Shown here: in pieces, positions 51,386-60,790 of the stretch
How positions within the stretch are numbered: the stretch's first letter is position 1
Layout of the letters: the number at the start of each line of letters is the position of its first letter
NCBI RefSeq assembly: GCF_000311725.1
Contig: NZ_HE978514.1
Location: forward strand, 213,760-277,759
Length of the DNA: 64,000 nucleotides
DNA from: Robertmurraya massiliosenegalensis JC6
Lineage (GTDB): Bacteria > Bacillota > Bacilli > Bacillales > Cytobacillaceae
Direction: 5' to 3'
Notes under the pieces: model-generated
Seen by the model: the letters and a program-made list of their open reading frames with translations, nothing else
The model's database searches: none
Told to the model about the DNA's origin: nothing
Program-made: the position numbers and the translations under genes

Positions 51386-52000
51386 TTATTCTAACTTTAG
51401 CCACAAAGCAGGACGAACGCCGCCTGTACATTTACCATCACTGATATTGCCTTTTAATATATTGTTTCCTTGGATACCTATATTACCGTCAGTCCCGAAG
51501 ATATAGACAGCTTTTACATTGACGCGACCGGGCGATCTAAGCCACCACCACCAACACCATTCTTTTCCCTGAAGTCTTGCTAATCGTTTACGATTGTTTT
51601 CATCTTTTCTTTCAAACCAATATCTTTGGTTTTTCCCTCGGTTTTGCAGTTTCGAACGACTATCACCGAAATATTTGCACACTTCCTCAAGGCTTAATAA
51701 AAATACGCTGTCCCTCGTATCTACTCCACCCTTTGAACCATACCACTGATTATCAGGATTTTTATTAATTACTGGAATTATTCTTGATTTATCAGTTGCG
51801 CTGAATTTATCATAAAATTCACCATTAAGATATTTTCTTATTGCACATCCAGCCCATGTAATATCTTTATAAGCATCATGGTAAGGGCGTTGATCTATAA
51901 TTTCTTCGGTTATAATCAAAGCAGTATTGTTTTGTATATCAAGCACACGCCACTTATAACCCCCAAATGATAATGATGAGTCGATTTTAATATCTTCCAT
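51386..52000 (-). CDS. DUF6273-like protein
   Basis: A 204-aa protein with the pattern of DUF6273: FGGYKWRVLDIQNNTALIIT, AYKDITWAGCAIRKYLNGEF, VFLLSLEEVCKYFGDS and the near-C-terminal WWWWLRSPGRVNVKAVYIF, ending GGVRPALWLKL. Such domains are found in phage-tail- and lectin-like proteins of gut and soil Firmicutes; they resemble formylglycine-/C-lectin-type folds and bind ligands. AAAGAGGTG ribosome site. Downstream of a MerR-family gene on the same strand. Confidence 0.75.
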   Translation of the reverse strand: MEDIKIDSSLSFGGYKWRVLDIQNNTALIITEEIIDQRPYHDAYKDITWAGCAIRKYLNGEFYDKFSATDKSRIIPVINKNPDNQWYGSKGGVDTRDSVFLLSLEEVCKYFGDSRSKLQNRGKNQRYWFERKDENNRKRLARLQGKEWCWWWWLRSPGRVNVKAVYIFGTDGNIGIQGNNILKGNISDGKCTGGVRPALWLKLE

Positions 52001-52052
52001 TAGGCACCTCTTTCTTTGTAATAGGTAATCTGCGTTACCTTTGAATTTATTC

Positions 52053-53057
52053 TTAAGCCTTCTCCTTAATTGGAAACAATAAATCTAGCTGTAAATCTAC
52101 CATTTTACCGCCTTTTTGTATAAAATTATAAAAATTCAACGTCTCTTCAAATCCTTGCCCAGCAACCGTTTCCGGGGATAGCCAGCGTGGGGAACCCCAG
52201 TCATTATCATATTTATCGCTTGCGTTAACCCATTCTTTTAATAAACTCCAGTCCTGGAAGTCCCACGCCCTCAACACATGTGCGGCATATAACCCACCGT
52301 CAAAATTTCGTTTTACTAGAGGTGCAGGTATTTCTAAGTCGTCTGGAATGGATACCCATACCTCATATACATGCGATGGTTCTCCGATTACTGCTGCCCC
52401 CTTAGAGCAGTCAAAACCAAAACTTCTGGCATCGGGTTTGATTTTTAGCAATCCGCTTTCTCTTACAAAATGTGTTATTATGTCAATCGCTTTACCTTCA
52501 CAGCCTTCTCCCGTTGCATAAGCAGCAGCCACAGTCATGGGTGGCAGATATACAATCCTCACATCTTTGTCCGCCAGTTTGTTTACACTTTCATTTGCCT
52601 TGTTTAATTCTTCTATCGAGACGTTCTTCTTGATTTTATTTTGGGAAAATGAAAGAGTACTTACAATGGCTAGCATGGTTTTGTCGTTTAATAATTCAAG
52701 TTTCAATGATACGTCCGCTTTCTCCTGCAACTCATCGACAAAGCGCACCAATATCGATTTGAGAGTGGAGATAGCTGTTATTTCCTCATCAAGTTCGCTT
52801 ATCTTCTGGTTGAATATCTCGATAATCGCCACTGCATTTTGATTATTGAGAATATCTTTAATCTTCTTGACTGGAATTTGCAGCTTACGCAAGATGATAA
52901 TTTGTTGGAGCCTTTGTATCGCAATTTCGTCATAAACCCTGTACGCATAATCATCTTTGCGACTGCTTTTTATCAATCCAATTTCTTCATAGTAACACAA
53001 CATTCTTCTCGAAATACCGTAATCCAATGAAACTTGTCTTATCGTTTTTAATTCCAT
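52053..53057 (-). CDS. MerR-family regulator with GyrI-like effector domain
   Basis: A 334-aa protein. The N-terminal MerR HTH has TIRQVSLDYGISRRMLCYYE and EEIGLIKSSRKDDYAYRVYD. A coiled coil of about 75-115 follows. The C-terminal ~200 residues are of the GyrI/SRPBCC effector-binding type (PPMTVAAAYATGEGCEGKAI, EVWVSIPDDLEIPAPLVKRN). These C-terminal domains bind bulky drugs or lipids and turn on efflux genes. No transporter gene is directly adjacent. GAAAGGGAG ribosome site. Confidence 0.85.
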   Translation of the reverse strand: MELKTIRQVSLDYGISRRMLCYYEEIGLIKSSRKDDYAYRVYDEIAIQRLQQIIILRKLQIPVKKIKDILNNQNAVAIIEIFNQKISELDEEITAISTLKSILVRFVDELQEKADVSLKLELLNDKTMLAIVSTLSFSQNKIKKNVSIEELNKANESVNKLADKDVRIVYLPPMTVAAAYATGEGCEGKAIDIITHFVRESGLLKIKPDARSFGFDCSKGAAVIGEPSHVYEVWVSIPDDLEIPAPLVKRNFDGGLYAAHVLRAWDFQDWSLLKEWVNASDKYDNDWGSPRWLSPETVAGQGFEETLNFYNFIQKGGKMVDLQLDLLFPIKEKA

Positions 53058-53725
53058 GATTTTCTCCCTTTCAGTTTCCTTATTATTAAGTATAAACTGT
53101 TACACGGTGTGCGAATCAAGAGGGAATTTAAATATATATTTAGGCCCACCTCAGCAAGAACTTTGCTGTAAATCATAGGATAAATCGCATCTCGTTTGTG
53201 GAATTTTCGAGAACAACGTCAACAAACTCTAATCGATACTAGAAACTGCTATTTATTTGTCAATCATAATATAGTTTTCCGAGTCCTCACAATACAAAAA
53301 AGGCTTATCCCGTAAAGGATAGCCCTTATTTTCTCACTCTCCCTTATTAAAATTTCTTTTTAAAGTATCCTATTCCTACATAAATAGGAGCTATCAAATT
53401 GAAACCCTTATTTTTGTTAAAGCTACCCGTTTGTTTAAGTATAATGTATCTCACTCTAAACTAAACCGCTTCTTTTGTAAATTTTGTATATGAGTCGAAA
53501 TCGTCACAATCCAATATAAGTTCACAACTCTGAGAGTGAAACATAAAGTAAGTCTGCTGGTATCCGTCTTCAAACGACTTTTCATACAAAGCTGTTTAAT
53601 GTTAAACAAAGAGAAACCTCCTAGAACACTGTTAAATCAAGATTCTAAGAGGTTATATGTAATCCAAACTTTTATTTGGAACGTTATTTTAAAAGTGATG
53701 TATGTTTATCCATTATTAAATCGTT
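53058..53725. other. Long intergenic region with two hairpins
   Basis: No supportable gene. A hairpin AAGGCTTATCC/GGATAGCCCTT (53300-53328, two mismatches) lies far from either gene. A second, AACCTCCTAGAAC/GATTCTAAGAGGTT (53614-53654, imperfect), lies downstream of the minus-strand gene at 53726 and could be its terminator. The motif TACCCGTTTGTTTAAGTA near 53426 has a relative near 55600. Confidence 0.5.
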
Positions 53726-54259
53726 TTAAATGAAGACTCTTACATTTTCCGCTTCACAACGTAGTTTAAAGAAGTATTGGACTAATGGATGTTCACTTGC
53801 AATGGTGTCATTCATTTTCATTAACGTTCGCTTCCCAATACGACGGTCCAAAAGACACAATATTTTAATTAAAATATCAGATGACTGTAGACTATCTTGT
53901 ACAGAAGCATTGAAATATTGCTCTAAAGCAAAAAAGAAATCATATTGTCCATAAATCGCCTCACTTTTCAGCATTTGATGTGCTTCATCTTGAATGTCAC
54001 GATTATGAAATACGTCATCAAAGTTGAAATTGTCTAATTGTTTTCGTATAGCTCTTTCTCTGTAATATTCTTCTCTCTCTGCTGTGATTGTGCACATATT
54101 TAACTTTTCTACCTTATCTACAGTAATGACGGCTCTACCTAACTGGTCGTGCGCACGTCTATAATTAATGACCTGAAAGTCGACTCTCGAGCTCAAAGAT
54201 TCGCAAGTGAAGCTTTTCAATTGTTTTTTAGCTTTACTCCATTTTGGACTATATATCAA
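53726..54259 (-). CDS. SF0329-family-like protein
   Basis: About 177 aa. The N-terminal half KWSKAKKQLKSFTCESLSSR and VINYRRAHDQLGRAVITVDK with NMCTITAEREEYY matches my memory of the SF0329 family, which has no known function. The C-terminal half is helical, with RRIGKRTLMKMNDTIASEHP. TTG at 54259 preceded by GGGAGGT; longer in-frame starts include that site. Confidence 0.6.
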   Translation of the reverse strand: MIYSPKWSKAKKQLKSFTCESLSSRVDFQVINYRRAHDQLGRAVITVDKVEKLNMCTITAEREEYYRERAIRKQLDNFNFDDVFHNRDIQDEAHQMLKSEAIYGQYDFFFALEQYFNASVQDSLQSSDILIKILCLLDRRIGKRTLMKMNDTIASEHPLVQYFFKLRCEAENVRVFI

Positions 54260-54508
54260 ATAAATACCTCCCAATATCATTTTATATTAAGTGAAAATCA
54301 AAAAGTTACCAAAGCGGTGTTTGGTAATATTTCTTAATTTAGTGTTGTAAATCCGTATAATCTGATGTTACTTCTCGTTAAACTAACCTTTACTTCAATA
54401 AGAATAAGCCATTCTCTTTATTGAAGAATAGCTACGGTTTGTTTAGTAAAAAATTGATAATCAGTTATGATTGATATCCAATTCCCACTATTTATCTCCC
54501 CGCAATCT

Positions 54509-55495
54509 TTACCAAGATCCATACATCGTTTTTAACTCAGGAAGATTTTTTGCTAACCAAATCATTTCATTTTGGAATTGTACTACTTGGTATCTTTCAA
54601 GACTGAGTTTAGGATGTATCCACCAAGTACTTTCTAAATACCACAATAAATAAAGAGAACGAGCAAATACCCCTTTTTCAAGGTTTCTCGATGATCTATA
54701 GCCTTCTAAAAAAGCTTTAGCACTATTTGAATTTAAAGTACTTCCATTGAATGCCCCTGACATTATTGCTCTTGCAATATCTAATTCAGGATAATCAAAA
54801 GCAAAACGATCGAAATCAAGAATCGATGATAACTGATCACCAATAAATAGAATATTGTCAACCCATACATCACGGTGCGACCAACCTGTAACACTTGAAT
54901 TTATCATATATAAGTTAAATTGTTTAGTTGCTTTGATTTGAATTTCTACCAACTCGGCAAACATATCATTTTTTTCAACAGTATTATATAAAGATTTCCA
55001 ATAGTCCATGCGTTGTTCAACACTCGGAGGAATAAATTTTGGTATGCTATCATTTTTGTAAGTACCATCATTGGAAACATTGTGCATATGACCAGTCATT
55101 TTGCCTAGACTATACATCTGTTTCACATTTAATGTACCCGGTCGAAGATTCTCACCATCTACATATTCCATAATAATAAATCTTTCTCCGCTTGAGCTTT
55201 TATGTATGACATTATCTTTGTATTTTAATACTTTAGGGCAAAGTGTTCCATTTTTGTACTGTCTTAACTGTTCATGTATGGCAATATCCTGTTCTAATAT
55301 ATAGTTACTTGATGTATACCTTTCTTTACTTAGCTGCTTAATTAATAATGGACCCTGTTCCGATTGAACTTTCCATTTTAAATTTAAGAATCCTAGATTG
55401 TTTTGAATTGGGGAATCCAAATGTAAACCAAACATAAACTCGGTTGCTTCTTTTAGCTCTAGAAAAATCTCATTAGGTGATTTCTTTATAATCAT
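54509..55495 (-). CDS. Aminoglycoside-phosphotransferase-fold kinase, CotS-like
   Basis: A 328-aa protein with the APH/choline-kinase fold. The N-lobe has KWKVQSEQGPLLIKQLSKER (ATP-binding Lys). Next is EYVDGENLRPG. The catalytic segment is GWSHRDVWVDNILFI (Asp and Asn retained, HRD where phosphotransferases often have HGD), and the Mg site is SILDFDRFAFDYPELDIARA. The overall pattern is like CotS/YsxE spore-coat-related kinases or small-molecule kinases. The substrate is not predictable. GGGAGGAAG ribosome site. Confidence 0.8.
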   Translation of the reverse strand: MIIKKSPNEIFLELKEATEFMFGLHLDSPIQNNLGFLNLKWKVQSEQGPLLIKQLSKERYTSSNYILEQDIAIHEQLRQYKNGTLCPKVLKYKDNVIHKSSSGERFIIMEYVDGENLRPGTLNVKQMYSLGKMTGHMHNVSNDGTYKNDSIPKFIPPSVEQRMDYWKSLYNTVEKNDMFAELVEIQIKATKQFNLYMINSSVTGWSHRDVWVDNILFIGDQLSSILDFDRFAFDYPELDIARAIMSGAFNGSTLNSNSAKAFLEGYRSSRNLEKGVFARSLYLLWYLESTWWIHPKLSLERYQVVQFQNEMIWLAKNLPELKTMYGSW

Positions 55496-55669
55496 ATATA
55501 ATCTTCCTCCCCGGTATTAAGTTTCCCCCTAGAAATGGAACTTCTTCTTCACCTAACGGGCGTTAGTGAAATAGCGACTGCCTTACCTTACAAACGTACC
55601 CGTTCGTGTAAGTACATTTTTTCGCAAACTTATCAATTCACGCTGTTATTTTACTGCTTTCCAAATTGT

Positions 55670-56422
55670 TCATCTATCTTTTTCAATTAAGTTATTTTCA
55701 GTTGAAATTGATTCATCTATATAATTAATTAATAAGTTTAATTCCTTATCGTCTAATTCGTGTAAAATACTTCTCCCTGTTCTTTCACTCAAGTCCTTTA
55801 GTAATTGCTCTTTATTCTTATAGACTTTTCTTGTTTCCCACAACTGAACTTCCTGTAGTTCTCTAAATCCAACTTGCTTTAGAGTATTTAATACAAATTG
55901 GCTGGTGTATCTGCGTTTAGTCTCTTTCTCAATTAATTGTGGATATAGTTCAAAGAAATATCCTCTAATATTACTTTCATTACCTTTTAATAGGCAATCT
56001 TCAGGTGTACGGTCTTGAATAATATAAATGCCATTGTCCTTCAACAGTCTATATGACTCTTCAATGCATTTTTGTAAATCATATATATGATGTATCAATG
56101 CTCTTTCAAGAAGTAAATTGTAATCGTTACTTTTTAAGCCCGTATGGAGGGCATCACCTTGCTCAAATACTATGTTTTGATACTCTTTACAGTATTCTCT
56201 TGCACCTTTAAGTATTTCTTCGGAAAAATCGACTCCAGTAACAGAAATCGCTCCCATATCAGATAGTGCCTTAGAATAAATTCCACCACCACATCCTATA
56301 TCCAACGCCTTGGAGATATTGTTGAACTGTACCAAGCCCTTTATAGCATTAACCCACGAAATATCTGCTTTTCGAGTTGAATAAGTATTACGATTTTTCT
56401 CATTATGAAAATCAATCCCCAC
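55670..56422 (-). CDS. Class I SAM-dependent methyltransferase
   Basis: About 250 aa. Motif I ALDIGCGGGIYSKAL, acidic residue in VTGVDFSEEILKGAREYC, post-I FEQGDALHTG and motif IV region LLLERALIHHIYDLQKCIEE give a Methyltransf_11/25 type. The C-terminus is helical and charged (RTGRSILHELDDKELNLLIN). Substrate unknown; possibly small molecule or antibiotic-like. The GTG with GGGGGA ahead is the likely start. Confidence 0.82.
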   Translation of the reverse strand: MGIDFHNEKNRNTYSTRKADISWVNAIKGLVQFNNISKALDIGCGGGIYSKALSDMGAISVTGVDFSEEILKGAREYCKEYQNIVFEQGDALHTGLKSNDYNLLLERALIHHIYDLQKCIEESYRLLKDNGIYIIQDRTPEDCLLKGNESNIRGYFFELYPQLIEKETKRRYTSQFVLNTLKQVGFRELQEVQLWETRKVYKNKEQLLKDLSERTGRSILHELDDKELNLLINYIDESISTENNLIEKDR

Positions 56423-56636
56423 TAAAATCCCCCATTTCAACTTCAGACCATTTCATTAGGAAGGTTTAATTACATTAGCATCGAATTCATTAGCAATACC
56501 TTCTATCTCCAATTTTATACCGAAGGATCAATAAGTAAATATTATAATAATTATTATCAAACATAAGTTTTTCTTATAATTCGTTCACTCATTATTCAAC
56601 TATCATGCTCCTTTAGTTCTATACCTTCTGTAAAAG

Positions 56637-56667
56637 GGGCATTTCTCCTTCTTTAAGGAATGCCCCC
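56637..56667 (-). terminator. Probable terminator-like hairpin
   Basis: GGGGCATTTC pairs with GAATGCCCC (one bulge), flanked by T-rich sequence on the minus strand. It lies just beyond the stop of a gene remnant at 56683. Confidence 0.6.
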
Positions 56668-56682
56668 GTTTGTAAAATAACC

Positions 56683-56826
56683 TCAATTGCTTGGTTTACT
56701 TCCTAATTCGTTAATGTCAACATACCATGATAAGATCGTCGTGCTATCACGGACATTATTCTTCTTTATTTCCTCCAACAACTTCCGTACACTTTCATCA
56801 TTAGTAAAACTACCAAATGGTCTAAA
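56683..56826 (-). pseudogene. C-terminal gene remnant
   Basis: The minus-strand frame reads FRPFGSFTNDESVRKLLEEI, then KKNNVRDSTTILSWYVDINE, LGSKPSN and a stop, directly preceded by an in-frame TAA. The sequence is protein-like and is followed by a terminator hairpin, as the tail of a real gene would be, but its start is gone. Family not recognised. The rest of 56423-57061 holds no other gene; near 56960-56995 is another imperfect GGGCAC/GTACCC hairpin. Confidence 0.45.
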
Positions 56827-57061
56827 TATTTCAATTTACGTTTATTGTACCAAGAATATCAAGTAATTATTTAAATATATATAATATTAAGATAATTATA
56901 AGCGGACAATAGCAATACTTATACAAGTCCCCTGCTCTGCTAGTACATAATTTCAACAAAAAGGGCACATCTCCTTCTAAAAGAAAAGTACCCTTAGTTA
57001 AATATGAATTTTTAATGGACTACAATGCAGACAAATCGATAAATTCCAGTTCCATTTCTGC

Positions 57062-57487
57062 TTATGCTTTCGAACGATAAACAGTGATTTTTCCATAGGG
57101 TTTCAAGTTATCTTGCCACGATCCTATATTTTTCAGAAAATCTTCTCCGTTTTCAGAAATTATCCAACACTCTAAATGCCTATTGATATAGCAAATTGGT
57201 GCAGCACATTTCAAATCACATTGTTGACCAACAGTTCCAATAAATCCGCCTTTACCATCTCTTGCGATAATATCTACATATGGAACCGTATAAAATTCTA
57301 AATGTGGAATATCATTGTCAAAGATAAATTGAATATCATAATTGTTAGCATATTTTTGATACTCCTCATTTTTATGATAAACACTCATAGGATAAATTGT
57401 TGTACCTGCTGGTATAACCTCAGTATCTGGTAAATTTACATTTATGGCTCCAGTTAATTCTGTTCTATCTAGATAAACCTTTCGCAT
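57062..57487 (-). CDS. Unknown protein, 141 aa
   Basis: A beta-rich soluble protein (KVYLDRTELTGAINVNLPDT, HLEFYTVPYVDIIARDGKGG) with two cysteine pairs in DLKCAAPICY and the C-terminal GSWQDNLKPYGKITVYRSK. Family not recognised; it resembles the style of immunity-type proteins near polymorphic toxins. AAAAGGAGG ribosome site. Lies in the recombined accessory zone. Confidence 0.6.
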   Translation of the reverse strand: MRKVYLDRTELTGAINVNLPDTEVIPAGTTIYPMSVYHKNEEYQKYANNYDIQFIFDNDIPHLEFYTVPYVDIIARDGKGGFIGTVGQQCDLKCAAPICYINRHLECWIISENGEDFLKNIGSWQDNLKPYGKITVYRSKA

Positions 57488-57644
57488 CTCATCCTCCTTT
57501 TAATCTTATCTTAAAGTAAAAGCTCATTACTTTTGTGATTTCTTATTGAACCAATAACTGCAAATCTTCTAAGATAAGACATGTAACCACTTACCAGTGA
57601 TTTAGCATTTCCTGTCGAATTCTCTAAAAGTGTTTATACGTCTT

Positions 57645-58535
57645 TTATTGAATGTTCAATAATACATTTCTCATTTTGGTTAAATACAAGCTTGAATCAG
57701 CAAATTTGCTATAAGCTATTTCCTCTCTTGGAATTGATGTCGGATACACATCGTTAGGACTCAAGTATTTAAACTTATCACCTTCGTGATAGGAACAGAG
57801 ATTTTTAATTTTATACTCTTTTTCGCACACATAATTATTTAGTTTAAAAAAATTAATAAACCCTTCAAAATCGACAAATTGTTCTAACCATATTTTGTTT
57901 TTGTCATAGGAAAATTTTAGTTTGCAAGTTTGTCCTAAGTACCACTCTTTCAAATCAAATAAGGTAAGATCGATTCTATCATATAATCCTTTTTCTCCAC
58001 CTCTAAATATATTGATAGATTTAAAATCACCTATGAATTGATAGCCAAATTCCCCATTTTGCTTTGGTGTTCCAATCCATCGAGGCCAAATAATATGCCC
58101 TCCAAAAGTTCTAGTTGTTTCTAGAAACATTCCTATATGTTCTGCCGTCATTCCAGCTTCACAAGCCCAATATATTGATGGACCGATGTAATCTGACCCC
58201 AATCCCATTTGAGCAATTATTGTTTTGGCATCATTTTTTTCTTTAATAATGTTAATTATTAGTTCATAGAAACTATTTCTCTTTCCTTTATTACGCTCTT
58301 TTACTTCAACAATCTCAATGTGGTTTCCATTTGGTAATTTAAGACCATTATAATATGTAGATAAGTCCTGATATAATTTGAGACACTTTGAGTCAGGGTC
58401 AACGTAAGGCACTTTATTAATTTTCCTTATCCATTTTTCCTCAGCAACAACATCAGCTAATACTATTGACAATGAGTCAGCTGTAAATTTCCCACAACCA
58501 ATTTCACTCAAATAATTAGTCTTAATATCTAACAT
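57645..58535 (-). CDS. DUF6994-like protein
   Basis: A 296-aa soluble protein. The pattern LETTRTFGGHIIWPRWIGTP with NIFRGGEKGLYDRIDLTLFD and LKEWYLG resembles DUF6994 (small enigmatic proteins of Firmicutes). No signal peptide; aromatic-rich C-terminal half. Function unknown. GGAGGATA before the ATG. Neighbouring genes are also unknown and on the same strand. Confidence 0.6.
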   Translation of the reverse strand: MLDIKTNYLSEIGCGKFTADSLSIVLADVVAEEKWIRKINKVPYVDPDSKCLKLYQDLSTYYNGLKLPNGNHIEIVEVKERNKGKRNSFYELIINIIKEKNDAKTIIAQMGLGSDYIGPSIYWACEAGMTAEHIGMFLETTRTFGGHIIWPRWIGTPKQNGEFGYQFIGDFKSINIFRGGEKGLYDRIDLTLFDLKEWYLGQTCKLKFSYDKNKIWLEQFVDFEGFINFFKLNNYVCEKEYKIKNLCSYHEGDKFKYLSPNDVYPTSIPREEIAYSKFADSSLYLTKMRNVLLNIQ

Positions 58536-58632
58536 AATAAATATCCTCCAAATTCATCTTTGAATATTTCATTGTCATACGCCACAACTACAACCTTCAA
58601 TAAAGCCATCACTTCTATCTATTCGCATACCA

Positions 58633-59010
58633 CTAGAAATGGTCAAACTTTCTTCTGAATGGAATGTGGATATTGTTGTCATCAAATAGTTTTTCGACAC
58701 ACTCATTAAATGACTCATAATCAAAATTAACTCGCCTCTTATCAATCCTGTTAACAGTTAGACCTGGGATAAAATATCGGAGTGTATTTTTAACGATACC
58801 ATCAAATAGGTCTAAATGAACTCTTCTTATTTTCCCCGTATAATGTAGATATTTTGCAAAATCATTATCATTTTTATCTTCACTGCTCTCCCAATTACGA
58901 ATATCTTGTAATACCTTTTTCCAACGTTCATCTGTATTGTCTAAATTTCTTCTACCACTACCTTTTTTGGGATGATTTACCCACATTTGAAATAATTCGT
59001 ATAGATTCAT
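58633..59010 (-). CDS. Unknown protein, 125 aa
   Basis: It starts MNLYELFQMWVNHPKKGSGR and continues RWKKVLQDIRNWESSEDKND with a helix-rich, charged composition, ending FDDNNIHIPFRRKFDHF. No recognised family. The ATG at 59010 has AAGGAG in front; longer upstream readings have no such site. Confidence 0.55.
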   Translation of the reverse strand: MNLYELFQMWVNHPKKGSGRRNLDNTDERWKKVLQDIRNWESSEDKNDNDFAKYLHYTGKIRRVHLDLFDGIVKNTLRYFIPGLTVNRIDKRRVNFDYESFNECVEKLFDDNNIHIPFRRKFDHF

Positions 59011-59040
59011 TTTTAAACTCCTTATTTTAATACATACCAT

Positions 59041-59658
59041 TATACTCCCATGAATTATTTGATGTCTTTTTTATTTTCTAAAAACTAAAAGACCCTCAAA
59101 AAAACAGTAAGTGATTTAGCAACAATTAAAGGGATTAGAATTTTTAGCTCATTTTTTTGCAAAAGAATAAACTTTTTCAAGACGGTGCGACTTTTTATAT
59201 ACAGTTCAACTTTATTTCAAAGCCACACTAACTATCCTCTGATAATAAAGCCTTCCCTTAATGGAGAAGATTGGAAGTGTAGCAATTGGGCTTACGGTAT
59301 TACGGTTAGAAAACACATTGAATAGAGATTGGAATCCTACGGATTGGGAAAATGACTGAAACCCTTGTCGGACAAAGGATTGGACAGATATTGAGCATAA
59401 GAAAAAGACTGGACCCGTATTGGATCCAGCCTGGATTCGTATTGATTTTATTACATATCGTAACTGCCCCCTGCTCTTCCCGCATCCTTTGCCGTTTAAA
59501 TACCAACTTTTTAGCTTGGGGAAGTGGAAAGTGACAGCTATATAGTAGAATACCGACAATTGGTTACTTAAAAGATGTTTTGATCTTGATCCTGTCTCAA
59601 TAGCGGGGGTCAGTCACTTAAAGGATAGCTCTTTTCAGTACAGGGCTACTTTGTTTAA
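59041..59658. other. Intergenic, possible orphan fragment
   Basis: No supportable gene. On the plus strand a frame from about 59374 reads DWTDIEHKKKTGPVLDPAWI and on to a stop near 59545; the opposite strand is also open (VFFLCSISVQSFVRQGFQSF). Neither has a ribosome site, and frame breaks interrupt both. Possibly a decayed gene. Confidence 0.35.
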
Positions 59659-60189
59659 TTAGCAATAAGTATTTTCATTGCCTTCATGAAAAGTATCATA
59701 AAGATTTTTATAGTTATCTTTTAACTTGGCAATGTTAGTACCCTCATTTGAAATAATATCAATAACATCAGTGCTTACATATAATAAGTATTCATCGGAA
59801 TAGAATGAGATATATGCTGTTGATAGTCCTTTTCTCGCAATTAAACAATAGTTATATACATCTACAGGATCAACGTTTTTTATAGTAGCATAGACGATTC
59901 CATCATTTGTATCATCTTCTAATACTACGTGTTCTTTCCAATTTTTCAAATAAATAACTTGACCAACTTTTGATTTGGCTGATTTACGTCTTCCATTGAA
60001 AATATATTCAGAAATAAAGATAGCATTAATGTCTTTACCCTCATTAAAGACTTGATGAATAATTAATTTCAGGTCAGCTATAGTTAACTTATCAATAATA
60101 AAACGTATTCTATTGTCTTGATGGACTTGGAAAAAAGGAGTCTGTCCAGTACAATCAAAATCAATAGTAAAGTCTTGTAATTTCACCAA
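59659..60189 (-). CDS. Probable immunity protein for the adjacent toxin
   Basis: A 176-aa soluble, acidic, beta-rich protein: DFTIDFDCTGQTPFFQVHQD, LTIADLKLIIHQVFNEGKDI and TAYISFYSDEYLLYVSTDVI. Family not recognised. It lies six bases beyond the stop of a polymorphic-toxin gene on the same strand, the usual place of the cognate immunity gene; the immunity role is inferred only from that. A TTG/GTG start follows GGAGACTG at an average distance. Confidence 0.6.
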   Translation of the reverse strand: MVKLQDFTIDFDCTGQTPFFQVHQDNRIRFIIDKLTIADLKLIIHQVFNEGKDINAIFISEYIFNGRRKSAKSKVGQVIYLKNWKEHVVLEDDTNDGIVYATIKNVDPVDVYNYCLIARKGLSTAYISFYSDEYLLYVSTDVIDIISNEGTNIAKLKDNYKNLYDTFHEGNENTYC

Positions 60190-60195
60190 AATTTA

Positions 60196-60750
60196 TCAGT
60201 CTCCTATTCTCTTTAATTCAACGTCGTAGGTTCCTGAACGTGTTTTCTTTGAACCTAAGTTTTTTATAGAGCTGGCTCCCTTCCAAGCACCACCATTATG
60301 ACCATCTTGGTCTATTGAAATATATTTAGGTTTTCCTTTTTTATTATAAAATTTTTTAGCCCCATGTGAATACTGGTTTTTTACCTCAGTATATCCTAAA
60401 TCTTTAGCTGCTTCTTTTGCTACAGCTGGGACTGAGTGAATCATAGAAGTAACAATGCTATTAGTCCATTTTTTCACAGCTTGTTTAAGACCTTGCTTTG
60501 CTATAAAAGAAACGATAATACCAACTACAGGCCAAATTGATGCCTGTAACTTTGCACTATCATACAAATATTCTTCTCCAGTTTCTTGGTCAATAAAACT
60601 AGCTATAAAATTAGCTTCCTCAGTTACTGATAAAAGTTTAATATCAAATTTTTTATCAATCGTATTACCATACACGTCATCTAACTTCGCACTTACAATT
60701 AAAGTATAAAAGCCAACCGACCATTCCTTCGAAAAACAGTTGGCTTTTGT
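60196..60750 (-). pseudogene. 5'-truncated polymorphic toxin, SAR2788/Ntox21-like
   Basis: The open frame has an N-terminal beta domain (GFYTLIVSAKLDDVYGNTID and FIDQETGEEYLYDSAK), a hydrophobic helix and a C-terminal toxin domain: KDLGYTEVKNQYSHGAKKFY, IDQDGHNGGAWKGASSIKN and TRSGTYDVELKRIGD. The C-terminus matches the toxin domain of SAR2788-like proteins as I recall them (Ntox21 type, possible RNase). The frame starts without a signal peptide at the edge of the hairpin that ends the SDR gene, so its beginning was replaced. An internal GTG at 60675 has no ribosome site. The toxin domain itself appears intact. Confidence 0.7.
60708..60748. terminator. Terminator after the SDR gene, overlapping the toxin 5' end
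   Basis: A 10-bp perfect stem AAAAGCCAAC/GTTGGCTTTT with a 21-base loop. It lies just past the SDR stop, T-rich on the minus strand, and coincides with the truncation point of the toxin frame, marking a recombination junction. Confidence 0.8.
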
Positions 60751-60790
60751 TTAGAGTATTTAATATTAAAATATCATTCCTTGTATTTAA

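Noticed and set aside
53536-53733. 65-codon plus-strand open frame
   Set aside because: It overlaps a terminator-like hairpin and has no ribosome site or family.
59212-59559. 115-codon open frame on the minus strand as a gene
   Set aside because: No ribosome site, no recognised family, odd composition; the opposite strand gives equally protein-like pieces, so it looks like decayed sequence.
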